In this document: one piece after another, positions 8,190 through 16,378 of the stretch
Numbering within the stretch: position 1 is the first letter of the stretch
Layout: each line of letters starts with the position of its first letter
The notes under the pieces: model-generated
What the model saw: only the letters and a program-made list of their open reading frames with translations
Database searches by the model: none
Told to the model about the DNA's origin: nothing
Program-made: the position numbers and the translations under genes
Assembly (NCBI RefSeq): GCF_003457605.1
Contig: NZ_QRAN01000019.1
Coordinates: 1-64,000, forward strand
Direction of reading: 5' to 3'
DNA length: 64,000 nt
DNA from: Seongchinamella sediminis
GTDB taxonomy: Bacteria; Pseudomonadota; Gammaproteobacteria; Pseudomonadales; Halieaceae

Positions 8190-9185
8190 TTACTCCAGAT
8201 AGCGGCGTCGCAGCTCCTCACGCTCGGCGGCACCCACCCCCAGGGCGCCCTCTAGATAGGCGTCCACCGAACCGTAGTTGTCATCGATACTGGCCAGGGC
8301 CCGGGCCAGGTAATCCTCATGTACCTCCAGCATGGGCCGGATGGCATCGGCGTCGACATGTTCCATCGCATACTTCACGCGCAGGCGCTGCATTTCCTTC
8401 TCCGGGCTGAAGAACCTGCTGGTTAGCATGTAATCGCGCATCACTATCTCCCGGGGCACACCCAGCGCCATCAGCACCAGCGCCACCGCAAAGCCGGTGC
8501 GATCCTTGCCGGCGGCGCAGTGCACCAGGAACCGGGCATCCGCCAGATCGAGGATTTCACGGAACATGCGACCATAGGTATCGCGCTGGCCCTCGGCAAA
8601 GTCGCGGTTGATCTCGACCATGAAATCGAACATCGCCTGGCGGCCAAAATCGAGCCTGCCTCCGCCCTGCTGCTCTGCCTCCTCGAAAAAGCGTGAGTTA
8701 CTGCCGGGGATAATCGGCAGGCTGGCGATTTTCGGCGGGCTCCGGGGGGGCAGGCGACTGGGATCACTGGCCTGCTCTTCCTCCCGGCGGAAGTCGCATA
8801 TCAGGTCCAGCTCCAGGCTGGCCAGCAAGTCGATATCCCGGTCACTGAGGCTGGACAGCTGGCCGGAACGGTACAGGTAGCCCCACTTTACCCTGCTGCC
8901 GTCGGCCGCCTGGTAGCCGCCAAAATCGCGGAAGTTGGGGGTCCCCTCCATACCCAGTTTACGCTCGCTGGCCACCAGCTCGTTGCCGTGCTGGTCCCGC
9001 AGGCGGAAGAAATGGCGATTGCCCGGGGGCAGCCCGCTTACCCTGGCGGCCCGTTCCAGGTGAACCACCATACCCTCACCCAGCGGCTCAACCGTGACCT
9101 GCGTGTCCGGATCACTGGCCTCCCACTCGATATGGTAATCGCCACCGGCATCGCGCCAGATATGAACTGCATCGGAAATCAACAT
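8190..9185 (-). CDS. Tyrosine/serine protein phosphatase (DSP-like)
   Basis: The catalytic P-loop HCAAGKDRTG near the middle of the C-terminal half identifies a family of tyrosine/lipid-type phosphatases with the extra Lys-Asp in the loop. The N-terminal 90 residues form a beta-rich region, followed by GTPNFRDFGGY and LYRSGQLSSLSDRDI, which are characteristic of this family (Mycobacterium PtpB-like). ATG 9185 is preferred (GAGAG upstream); in-frame TTG 9233 and ATG 9224 are alternatives without SD. It lies downstream of a TetR gene on the same strand, probably co-transcribed. The physiological substrate is unknown. Confidence 0.85.
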   Translation of the reverse strand: MLISDAVHIWRDAGGDYHIEWEASDPDTQVTVEPLGEGMVVHLERAARVSGLPPGNRHFFRLRDQHGNELVASERKLGMEGTPNFRDFGGYQAADGSRVKWGYLYRSGQLSSLSDRDIDLLASLELDLICDFRREEEQASDPSRLPPRSPPKIASLPIIPGSNSRFFEEAEQQGGGRLDFGRQAMFDFMVEINRDFAEGQRDTYGRMFREILDLADARFLVHCAAGKDRTGFAVALVLMALGVPREIVMRDYMLTSRFFSPEKEMQRLRVKYAMEHVDADAIRPMLEVHEDYLARALASIDDNYGSVDAYLEGALGVGAAEREELRRRYLE

Positions 9186-9246
9186 GGTACGCAAACTCTC
9201 AATCGGGAAAGGGCCAGCCAGCATGGCGGCCAAGGGTGAAAACTAA

Positions 9247-9882
9247 TCAATCCTGGCGGTAGGCAAACACGGCCTTGAGCAGGGTATTGACCAGCGCCAG
9301 CTGCTTGTCCAGTGCCGCCTCGCTGAAGGGGTCCTCGCCCAGCAGATCCCGGTACATGGGCGCCATGGTGACGTAGGACATCACCAGGTTGTTAAAGGCC
9401 ATGACCGCCCAGGGCTGCAGCCCCAGGCGAGATAACTGGCCGAAGTACTGGTCATCCAACTCGGTCAGCGGCGGCGACTTGAACATGGGGCTGAACAGGC
9501 GCTCGATAATCTCGTTGGTATGGGGGCCGCCGGACAGCGCGGCGTGCTGCAGCAGGCGCGCCAGGTTGGGGTTGGCGTGGTGCTGGCGGACAATGGTTTC
9601 CAGCCACTGCAGGACCCGTTCCTGGCTCAACTCACTGGACTCCTGCATCTCCATAAGCGGCCTGCCAAACTCCACCAGCAGGCGCTCCAGTACCGCCTCG
9701 TAGAGGGCCTCCTTGTTGCGAAAATGGTTATACAGGCTGGGAGAGCGGATGCCCACCCGGTCGGCGACATCGCCCAGCGAGGTCGCGCTGTAGCCTTTCT
9801 GGGCGAACAGGTCCTCAGCGGCGTCGAGAATGCGCTCGGCAGTACTCTGGGCGCCATCAGTAACAGGTAATTCACTTGCCAT
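9247..9882 (-). CDS. TetR/AcrR family transcriptional regulator
   Basis: The product has 211 residues from ATG 9882; the open frame extends upstream without family character. The N-terminal helix-turn-helix (AERILDAAEDLFAQKGYSAT, then LYNHFRNKEALYEAVL) is typical. The C-terminal ligand domain has no recognisable specificity. A palindromic candidate operator lies just upstream of the gene, suggesting autoregulation. The phosphatase gene follows closely and may share its control. Confidence 0.88.
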   Translation of the reverse strand: MASELPVTDGAQSTAERILDAAEDLFAQKGYSATSLGDVADRVGIRSPSLYNHFRNKEALYEAVLERLLVEFGRPLMEMQESSELSQERVLQWLETIVRQHHANPNLARLLQHAALSGGPHTNEIIERLFSPMFKSPPLTELDDQYFGQLSRLGLQPWAVMAFNNLVMSYVTMAPMYRDLLGEDPFSEAALDKQLALVNTLLKAVFAYRQD

Positions 9883-9923
9883 AATACAAGGGTATACTCG
9901 GCTCGCCAGTGGCGGCATGAACA

Positions 9924-9939
9924 ACTAATAGCCATTAGT
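9924..9939. promoter_or_regulatory. Candidate TetR operator
   Basis: ACTAAT-AGCC-ATTAGT is an inverted repeat with 6-bp arms, located between the TetR start codon and the divergent mini-ORF. Its position and symmetry fit a TetR-family operator. Confidence 0.5.
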
Positions 9940-9959
9940 ATAACCGCAGGGAGGTTTTC

Positions 9960-9992
9960 ATGACACCGGACAAAATTGACGACGTGGAATAA
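9960..9992 (+). other. Ten-codon ORF behind a strong SD, possible gene remnant
   Basis: GGGAGG sits 4 nt before ATG 9960, and the frame encodes MTPDKIDDVE before TAA. It is divergent from the TetR gene, next to the candidate operator, where the regulated partner gene would be expected. It may be the truncated start of a lost gene or a leader peptide. No continuation was seen downstream. Confidence 0.35.
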
Positions 9993-10166
9993 AGCTGACT
10001 GGGGGCCGCCCCGGCCCCGGCATTCGTCGCCCTGGGCCTGTTCCTCCGGGTCCGGGCGGCAAGCTTGTGGCATTATTTCCGCGGCCCCTCAATCCGGTTG
10101 ACAACAGGCAGGTGAATGTGAATAATCGCGCCTCTTGAATTTTTGACCTTCCAGAGGACGACTACA

Positions 10167-10433
10167 GTGGCAAACTCACCACAAGCCCGGAAACGCGCTC
10201 GCCAGGCCGAGAAGCGTCGCAACCACAACGCCAGCCTGCGCTCGCTGGTTCGCACCAACATCAAGAAAGTCGTTGCCGCTATTGGCACCGGCGATGCCGA
10301 ACAGGCCAAGGCCGCCTACGCTGCCGCGGTACCTGTGATCGACCGTATGGCCGACAAGGGCATCATCCACAAGAACAAGGCCGCTCGCCACAAGAGCCGC
10401 CTGAACGCCCAGGTCAAAGCCCTGTCCGCGTAA
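10167..10433 (+). CDS. rpsT: 30S ribosomal protein S20
   Basis: The 88-residue product has the S20 hallmark [20 protein letters not shown] and the C-terminal [16 protein letters not shown]. It binds 16S rRNA during early 30S assembly. The start is GTG 10167, with AGAGGA upstream. A rare start codon is known for rpsT in E. coli (UUG), where it takes part in autoregulation; a parallel here is inference. A strong terminator follows. The usual neighbour murJ is not seen downstream. Confidence 0.97.
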   Translation: MANSPQARKRARQAEKRRNHNASLRSLVRTNIKKVVAAIGTGDAEQAKAAYAAAVPVIDRMADKGIIHKNKAARHKSRLNAQVKALSA

Positions 10434-10484
10434 GTTCTGCCCGAATTACAAAAGGCCGGCGGTCAAGCCGGCCTTGAATGATGA

Positions 10485-10519
10485 CAAACCCCGGTTATTC
10501 GACCGGGGTTTGTTGTTTC
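10485..10519 (+). terminator. rpsT terminator
   Basis: The stem CAAACCCCGGT/ACCGGGGTTTG (10485-10512) is followed by TTGTTTC. A second GC-rich hairpin, AAGGCCGGC/GCCGGCCTT, lies just upstream at 10452-10475. Confidence 0.8.
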
Positions 10520-10720
10520 TGGAAGGCCGTTTCGGTTTTCCCGCGTTTCCGGGGAAACTCGTTCAGATTTTCCAGGGCTGGCCCACCCCTCCACTGTCGG
10601 CCTTATTTGGCCACGCCCGGCGCCACACGGTCGTTGCCTATCCACAGCAGACTGTGCTTAACACTCACCCTATAATAGAACCCCCACCCGGGGAGACCAT
10701 GATCGACTGCGGCCGGATTG

Positions 10721-11950
10721 CTACTGGTAAGCCGGCGGACGGGTGCCGAACACCGTGAGGTGGAAGCCCGTCTTGTCCATCGGTATAACATCCTTGTACA
10801 GGACCTCCTCGGCATCATTGCTACGGTAGAGCTCGACCCGCTGGTTCTGTATGCCGGGCTCGATGACTTCCTGACTCCATAATTCTCCACTCAGGCCTGA
10901 GGGTAGCGCTGCCGAATGCGACTGCGGCTGCACCACATGGCTGGGTTGAACAGGCTGCTTTGGTCCGGTGATTTGCGGGGGGACCCTGCCTGGTACCGAC
11001 ACTACATGTGGCGATGTGGAGGTGACCGACGCGGGTTTGTGCGCCGTAAGCACGGGCCTCGGCCTTGATCCTGTGCCGACCTGGGTGACGGGCCTGTCAG
11101 TGACCGGAGGCCTCTTCCCGGCCTGCCCGGGACCGGTGACCTGAGTTGTTGGCCTAGTGCTGCTGATCGCCGGCTTGTGCACCAGGGAGGGGTGAGGTGC
11201 CACCAGCAGGCTTACCAGATTTGAAGGTGCTGCAGTCTGGGGCTGTGGCACCTTCTGGACAATCTTCGGCGGTACCTGCACCGGCACTGGCTGGGGTGTC
11301 TGCTGCGCTGGCGGCTGCGGCGGCACCTGCATTGGCTGTGGCACCTTCTGGACAATCTTCGGCGGTACCTGCACCGGCACTGGCCGGGGTGTCTGCTGCG
11401 CCGGCGGCTGCGGCGGCACCTGCATTGGCTGAGGCACCTTCTGGACAATCTTCGGCGGCACCTGCACCGGCACCGGCTGGGGTGCCTGCTGCGCCGGCGG
11501 CTGTGGCGGCACCTGCATTGGCTGTGGCACCTTCTGGACAATCTTCGGCGGCACCTGCACCGGCACCGGCTGGGGTGTCTGCTGCGCCGGCGGCTGTGGC
11601 GGCACCTGCATTGGCTGTGGCACCTTCTGGACAATCTTCGGCGGCACCTGCACCGGCACCGGCTGAGGTGTCTGCTGCGCCGGCGGCTGTGGCGGCACCT
11701 GCATCGCCGGCACCAGGGTCAGCGCTGGTTGCGACCCACCAGTGCTGCCAGTACCCAGGTGATTATTGGTAATACCCGGGTCTGGTGTATGGCCGCCGGT
11801 AGCGATGCCACTGCCGGTCTGTGACATTTGGCTGGAAAACGATTGACTGCCAGCGCACTGCCAACTGTTCGAATGCTGGCAGTTGGCCCCTGTCCATGCT
11901 GGGTTGATATGCAGGAAGCCCAGTGCGGCAATGGCAACTACGATACGCAT
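10721..11950 (-). CDS. Exported proline-rich repeat protein downstream of a TpsB transporter
   Basis: The 409-residue product has a likely signal peptide (hydrophobic residues 3-18), a Gly/Ser/Thr-rich linker, then five tandem 31-residue repeats (residues 83-237) starting MQVPPQPPAQQ and ending KIVQKVPQP. A Pro/Thr/Ser-rich region and a short non-repetitive C-terminal domain (GELWSQEVIEPG to GTRPPAYQ) follow. Nothing resembles the filamentous-haemagglutinin TPS domain of a normal TpsA. It starts 9 bp after the TpsB stop and is presumably co-transcribed. The periplasm-spanning length of such Pro-rich segments suggests an envelope or surface role; this is inference. Confidence 0.65.
   Translation of the reverse strand: MRIVVAIAALGFLHINPAWTGANCQHSNSWQCAGSQSFSSQMSQTGSGIATGGHTPDPGITNNHLGTGSTGGSQPALTLVPAMQVPPQPPAQQTPQPVPVQVPPKIVQKVPQPMQVPPQPPAQQTPQPVPVQVPPKIVQKVPQPMQVPPQPPAQQAPQPVPVQVPPKIVQKVPQPMQVPPQPPAQQTPRPVPVQVPPKIVQKVPQPMQVPPQPPAQQTPQPVPVQVPPKIVQKVPQPQTAAPSNLVSLLVAPHPSLVHKPAISSTRPTTQVTGPGQAGKRPPVTDRPVTQVGTGSRPRPVLTAHKPASVTSTSPHVVSVPGRVPPQITGPKQPVQPSHVVQPQSHSAALPSGLSGELWSQEVIEPGIQNQRVELYRSNDAEEVLYKDVIPMDKTGFHLTVFGTRPPAYQ
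11240..11704 (-). repeat. Five tandem 93-bp coding repeats
   Basis: The 93-bp unit encodes 31 residues. Copies differ at a few positions (for example TPQP, APQP or TPRP in the linker), so the array expanded recently but is not identical throughout. Copy number could vary between strains. Confidence 0.9.
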
Positions 11951-11959
11951 GCTCGATCC

Positions 11960-13714
11960 TCAGAAATAGTAAATGACCTGCATCCAGGCACGATAATCAC
12001 TGTCAGATCCATCGGCATCTTCAGCTGTCACCGGGTTTCTACTGTCGTTTGAGCCCACCTGCCGCCCGGCGGAAGCGCGGAGTATAAGCCCGCTGCCCCA
12101 GGTCTGGGTGAGACCCACGCCCCAGGACTGTAGCGAAATATTATTTTTGATGAACGGATTGTCGCCCTCCCAGCCATCCCACGGGTCCTCGAACAATTGC
12201 GTCCAACCGTAGGCATAGAACAGTGAGGCCTGCAATGAGCCACCCCAGGGCAGAGCCACAAAGTCATAACGAAGGTCGCCATGAAGATTGGCACCATGAT
12301 CGCCGCCGGCCTGGCCAGTCGGGTATCCGGGCACACTGAAAGGACCGCCAATGTAAAATTTCTGGGACGTATCCAAATTACTGCTGGCCCATTGCCCGGC
12401 AAGCGCCCCGTAAGCAGACCAGAAGCCGCTGATGTGTTGCAAGCGGGAGAGTTCAACATTGACGCGGGCGAAACCACCGTCAGTGTCGACATTTTCATAA
12501 TCGAACTGCTCGAAAAACTCGCCCCCCCTGATGTCGACAGAACCGGCTGTCACGCTGGCTTTGTAGTAGGTAATACCACTGGCCCAACGGTCATCGTCAT
12601 GGTCACCCGCGATCCCCGCCGTAACGGTTTGCAGGCGCCGGTCGGCCAGCAACCGGCCTTCTGCCCCATCATCTTCCAGGTCAAGAAAAGCATACTCCAC
12701 ACGACCGCTCAGATTGCTGTGTCGGGTGCGAACAACAGGGTAGCTGGCAAAGAGCCTGATCGATGCTGCTTTGCCTTCGCTGCCTGACTGACTCAAACCT
12801 TCGCCAAATGCGTAGTCGAGGTAGTCGACATTCGCTCCCATACGCCAGCCGCGAGCTCCCACAGGCCGGCTGTAATCCAGAAACACATAGTTCGAGTCCG
12901 AGCCACTGGTTACACCTCGAAAGGTCAACTGGTCACCGGCACCCGAGGGGCTGTTTACATACACGGTTGCCCCGAGACGTTCTTCACCTGTGTAGTAGTT
13001 GCCGAAGTTGTCGACGTCGATATTGCCGCTGATTGAGGGCGTGTTCTCAGTGCGCATCAAGAACCGCGCAGCGCCAACATCCTCGCCGGGATAAATCACC
13101 GAATGCGACGTTATTCCAGGCAGGTCGTCTACCAGCAGAATGCTGCGCTCGACGTCGTCACGATGCAGTGGCGAGCCGGTGGCCAGGCTTTCAGCAAGCA
13201 CAGATTCGACCACCTGTGTCGAGACGTGGTCGCCCCTGCTATCGTCCAGTTCCACGCCGTTTTCTTCCAGTACACCCTCGTACACATGCAGGGTGACAAT
13301 CCCGTGCTCAATGGCCTGCGGAGGTATATATACCTGGGTTAGAAAAAAGCCCTTTTGTCTATACGCCAGGCGTAGCGCTGCAGCGGCCTCGATCAACTGC
13401 CTGGGCGAGAGTGTGCGATGGGAGAAGGGTGCCAGTACCTCCGACAGCTCGCTATCCTCCAGAGACTGATTGCCATACACTGCAAAGTGAGCAACTTCTA
13501 CCGGGTATTGTGGCACGTCCGGCTGAGAAACCTCGGAGTCCGGGAGCACCTCGGCATCCGGGAGCGTTGCAACATCCCGTCTCGGTTGTTGGCGCAGTCT
13601 GTCATCCCTGACATCCTGGTAAAGCAAGCCTGAATTCGGATACGGAGAAGCTGCCACGCCGGGAGTGGTAATCGCGATCAGGGGCGCGATGGCAACGGGT
13701 AGCAGGCGAAACAT
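11960..13714 (-). CDS. ShlB/FhaC/HecB-family two-partner secretion transporter (TpsB)
   Basis: The 584-residue product starts at ATG 13714 with a signal peptide (RLLPVAIAPLIAITTPGVAA). A POTRA domain follows (VAHFAVYGNQSLEDSELSEV to GIVTLHVYEG), then a second region with RSILLVDDLPGI, and a 16-strand-type beta-barrel ending in Tyr-Tyr-Phe, the usual BAM recognition end. The barrel motif GGPFSVPGYPTG corresponds to the L6 tip, where family members usually have V-R-G-Y/F; here Arg is replaced by Pro. The only co-transcribed gene is the Pro-rich protein; no large exoprotein is present. The longer frame to 13783 lacks signal character. Confidence 0.88.
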   Translation of the reverse strand: MFRLLPVAIAPLIAITTPGVAASPYPNSGLLYQDVRDDRLRQQPRRDVATLPDAEVLPDSEVSQPDVPQYPVEVAHFAVYGNQSLEDSELSEVLAPFSHRTLSPRQLIEAAAALRLAYRQKGFFLTQVYIPPQAIEHGIVTLHVYEGVLEENGVELDDSRGDHVSTQVVESVLAESLATGSPLHRDDVERSILLVDDLPGITSHSVIYPGEDVGAARFLMRTENTPSISGNIDVDNFGNYYTGEERLGATVYVNSPSGAGDQLTFRGVTSGSDSNYVFLDYSRPVGARGWRMGANVDYLDYAFGEGLSQSGSEGKAASIRLFASYPVVRTRHSNLSGRVEYAFLDLEDDGAEGRLLADRRLQTVTAGIAGDHDDDRWASGITYYKASVTAGSVDIRGGEFFEQFDYENVDTDGGFARVNVELSRLQHISGFWSAYGALAGQWASSNLDTSQKFYIGGPFSVPGYPTGQAGGDHGANLHGDLRYDFVALPWGGSLQASLFYAYGWTQLFEDPWDGWEGDNPFIKNNISLQSWGVGLTQTWGSGLILRASAGRQVGSNDSRNPVTAEDADGSDSDYRAWMQVIYYF

Positions 13715-14068
13715 GCGCTTACCTTTGATGGACTCGAAAGGGTCTAATTTAGGCGGTTGCCGATTGCATGACAAGAAAAGCATGCATGGCCAACACTTCA
13801 GCCCCAGGTATTGCCCAAGTTAACGCCCTGACGGGAGTAGGCACTTCCGGTGTGCGTATTGACTGGACTCGCTGGTCCCTTACCACGCCTTCCCATTGAA
13901 CTGAATCTGTCGATATTATGCTCGATGGCCAGATGCAGGTAACCTCGGGTAACAGCTACCGCAGCATTACCAAGTCCAGGGGAAGAAACCCGGGCCGGAT
14001 ATCAAGCCGACTCATTTTGCCTGCCCGGTGATAGCGCCGGCTGCCGCCAGCGCCACCCCAAAACCAGA
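13715..14068. other. Unassigned 354-bp stretch upstream of the TpsB gene
   Basis: It holds the TpsB promoter region and the 3' flank of the ferritin-like gene. On the minus strand a stop-to-stop frame of about 70 codons, running down to about 13815, encodes GLGNAAVAVTRGYLHLAIEH and ends in VNLGNTWG, without a start codon or SD where expected. I could not identify it. It may be a decayed gene or non-coding. Confidence 0.35.
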
Positions 14069-15268
14069 TCAGGCCGCGCTGCTGGAGGTGTTTTCCGCTT
14101 CCTGCTTCTCATGCTCCTTGGCAAACTCCGCCAGCATGCTCTGTTCATAGGACTGGGCTTCCTCGGTGTCCAGCGGGCGCTCCAGCGCCGCCCAGTTGAT
14201 ATCGCCATCGGTGGCCAGGTTTTCATACTCGAGAATGCCAAGTTCCTCGAACTTGGGGCGGATCTTGTCGGTCATCAGGCCGATGCGTTTGAGGTTGGGC
14301 ACTACCCGCTGGAACAACAGGTTGCGGAACGTGGACATGACAAAACCGTCCAGTACGCGCTGGCGGGCATCCTCCACATCCCAGCCGAAGTAGGCGAACA
14401 CATCGGTGGCCACCAGCCGCTCCCGGCTGACCACGCAGGCCTCGTAGGCAAACTGGGCGCGGGCCTCTTTTTCTTCCTGGGACAGGCTGCTGACAAATTC
14501 TTCCAGGTAGTTCACCCCGAAGGTCACGTGACGGGCCTCGTCCCGGGTAACCAGGTACACCACGTCCTTGAGCACCGGGTCCGGCGTGGTCTCGCGGGTG
14601 GTGTTGAACGCGGACAGGGCCAGCCCCTCGATGACGATCTGCATGCCGATGAACTTCATGTCCCAGCGTCTGTCGGTGAGGATCTTGTCGAGAATGCTTT
14701 TCAGGTGGGTATTGACCGGGTACATCATGCCCAGCCGCTGCTGCAGGTACTTGTTGAATACCTCTACATGGCGCGCCTCGTCGAAAGTCTGCGAGCCGGC
14801 ATAGAGCTTGGCGTTCAGGGTCGGGGCACAGGAACACAGCTGGGAGGCCACCAGCAGTGCGCCCTGCTCGCCGTGCAGGAACTGCGACAGGCTCCAGGCA
14901 TTCATGTGCAGCCAGAATTCCTTCCTGCGCTCATCTGACAGGGCCATATAGGGCGGGTAGTCCCGCAGGTTCATCATGTCAGCCTGGGCGTCTTCATCGA
15001 TGTCCGGCCACGGACGATCCCAGTCGATGTCCATCTCCGGATCCCAGTTGAGCTGCTTGCCCAGGTCGTAGAGCTTCTTGATCCGGTCATCCTGGACGGT
15101 GTAGTTCCAGTTGTAGGAGCCGGTCAGGGGCGTCTCGAAAATCTCGGCGATGTGATCCACGTCGCCAGTGGTGAGGAGATCCTCCAGGTCCGGATTCTCC
15201 CGGGGCCGGTCGGCGCCGGCAAAGGTCTGGATTTTACGGGGTGCACTGTCTGTCCATTCAACTTTCAT
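14069..15268 (-). CDS. Ferritin-like di-iron domain protein
   Basis: The 399-residue, mostly helical product carries two iron-ligand helices pairs: HGEQGALLVASQ with TFDEARHVEVF, and IVIEGLALSAF with TRDEARHVTFG. The two E...DEARH sets are what a ferritin-like carboxylate-bridged di-iron centre needs. Similar proteins are annotated only as ferritin-like; oxygenase or hydroxylase activity is plausible but not shown. ATG 15268 has AGGTGA upstream. The acidic, Ser-rich C-terminus looks disordered. It is divergent from the AraC gene, which may regulate it. Confidence 0.78.
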   Translation of the reverse strand: MKVEWTDSAPRKIQTFAGADRPRENPDLEDLLTTGDVDHIAEIFETPLTGSYNWNYTVQDDRIKKLYDLGKQLNWDPEMDIDWDRPWPDIDEDAQADMMNLRDYPPYMALSDERRKEFWLHMNAWSLSQFLHGEQGALLVASQLCSCAPTLNAKLYAGSQTFDEARHVEVFNKYLQQRLGMMYPVNTHLKSILDKILTDRRWDMKFIGMQIVIEGLALSAFNTTRETTPDPVLKDVVYLVTRDEARHVTFGVNYLEEFVSSLSQEEKEARAQFAYEACVVSRERLVATDVFAYFGWDVEDARQRVLDGFVMSTFRNLLFQRVVPNLKRIGLMTDKIRPKFEELGILEYENLATDGDINWAALERPLDTEEAQSYEQSMLAEFAKEHEKQEAENTSSSAA

Positions 15269-15340
15269 GCTTATCACCTGCTGTTATCGTCAGTTTGACC
15301 TCACTATGGGCAATCAATATCCACCCGACAAGGTAAAGTA

Positions 15341-15370
15341 TTGTCATTTTGCGGTCAAATGTGGCCAAAT
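15341..15370. promoter_or_regulatory. Candidate AraC-type operator
   Basis: CAAAT occurs at 15356 and 15366, exactly 10 bp apart, as GGTCAAAT and GGCCAAAT, preceded by TTGTCATTTTGC. Direct repeats on one helix face are typical of AraC-family sites. They lie between the divergent ferritin-like and AraC genes. Confidence 0.4.
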
Positions 15371-15376
15371 ACGCCC

Positions 15377-16378
15377 ATGCCAAGACCCACGACACCTGCC
15401 CAATACGTCCTCATCCTCATCGACCTGGCCGAACAGGCCGGCTGTAACCGGTCCCAGCTGCTGGCGGGCACGTCCCTGGCCAGCACCGGCATCGACAATA
15501 TCGGCGCCCGGGTGGAAGACAGCGACTTCAACCGCCTCGCCCAGAACGCCCTGACGCTCACTGGCAACCCGGCCCTGGGCATGGAGATGGGCATGCGTAT
15601 GAACCTCGGCGCCCACGCCGTTCTCGGCCAGGCCTTCATGACCTGTCGCAATCTCGCTGAGGCGATAGACCTGTTCCTCAAGTACCATCACCTGCTCTCC
15701 GCCAACCTCGAGGTCGGTTTCGAGGATGATGGCCGCTACTGCTACCTGAAAGTCATGGAAGGTGGAGGCCACGAACTGCCCCGGCACTTCGGCCAGGAGT
15801 CGTTCTTCGCCGCGGTGCTGAACACCATCAGGGGGCTGCTGAACATGCCCGACTTGCAGGTAAGCCTGGAGCTGCCCTACCCCGAGCCCGCTCATGCCCA
15901 TCTCTACCGGGACGTCTTCGGGGAGGACCTGCAGTTCGATGCCCCGCTGGGGCGGGTGATTTTTCCATCCGAGCTGATGCAGGCCCGGCTGCCCTCCTCC
16001 AATCCCGCCCTGCGCGCCCTGTACGAACAGGAATGCGCGCGGCTGCTGGCCGACCTCGAGGAAGACGACTCGGTGGCGCAACAAACCCTGCGCCTGCTGC
16101 GCAAACTGGAGGGACAGTACCCGCAGATGCCGACCGTCGCCCGCATGCTCAACTTAAGCGCCCGCACCTACCGCCGCCGCCTGCAACAGGAGCAGGAATC
16201 CTTCCAGGAACTGCTGGACCAGGTGCGCGCCGAGCACGCCACCCGCTACCTGCAAAACACCCGGCTGCCCTTGTCGACGATTGCCTACATGATTGGCTTC
16301 AACGACGCCTCCAATTTTCGCCGGGCCTACCAGAAGTGGACCGGCAGGTCCCCGCGGGAAACGCGCAATGACCATTAA
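15377..16378 (+). CDS. AraC family regulator (OruR/arabinose-binding-domain type)
   Basis: The 333-residue product has an N-terminal ligand domain (about 230 residues, with LTGNPALGMEMGMRMNLGAH and GQAFMTCRNLAEAIDLF as in the OruR/ArgR-like AraC group) and a C-terminal double helix-turn-helix (MPTVARMLNLSARTYRRRL, then STIAYMIGFNDASNFRRAYQ). ATG 15377 is chosen because upstream starts (ATG 15359, TTG 15341) overlap the candidate operator. The stop codon overlaps the start of the patatin-like gene by 11 bp, so the two are translationally coupled. Confidence 0.85.
   Translation: MPRPTTPAQYVLILIDLAEQAGCNRSQLLAGTSLASTGIDNIGARVEDSDFNRLAQNALTLTGNPALGMEMGMRMNLGAHAVLGQAFMTCRNLAEAIDLFLKYHHLLSANLEVGFEDDGRYCYLKVMEGGGHELPRHFGQESFFAAVLNTIRGLLNMPDLQVSLELPYPEPAHAHLYRDVFGEDLQFDAPLGRVIFPSELMQARLPSSNPALRALYEQECARLLADLEEDDSVAQQTLRLLRKLEGQYPQMPTVARMLNLSARTYRRRLQQEQESFQELLDQVRAEHATRYLQNTRLPLSTIAYMIGFNDASNFRRAYQKWTGRSPRETRNDH

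Noticed and set aside
10649-10758. Promoter-like TATAAT near 10666 with a 19-codon ORF at 10699
   Set aside because: The ORF ends within the 3' part of the convergent Pro-rich gene and nothing downstream on that strand could be expressed; no -35 is evident.
11240-11704. CRISPR-like array from regular 93-bp periodicity
   Set aside because: Units are contiguous and coding in frame; there are no unique spacers and no cas genes. No CRISPR array was seen anywhere in the window.
11197-11772. Ala/Pro-rich plus-strand frame opposite the Pro-rich repeat gene
   Set aside because: Antisense product of the 93-bp repeat array; periodicity is inherited from the real gene.
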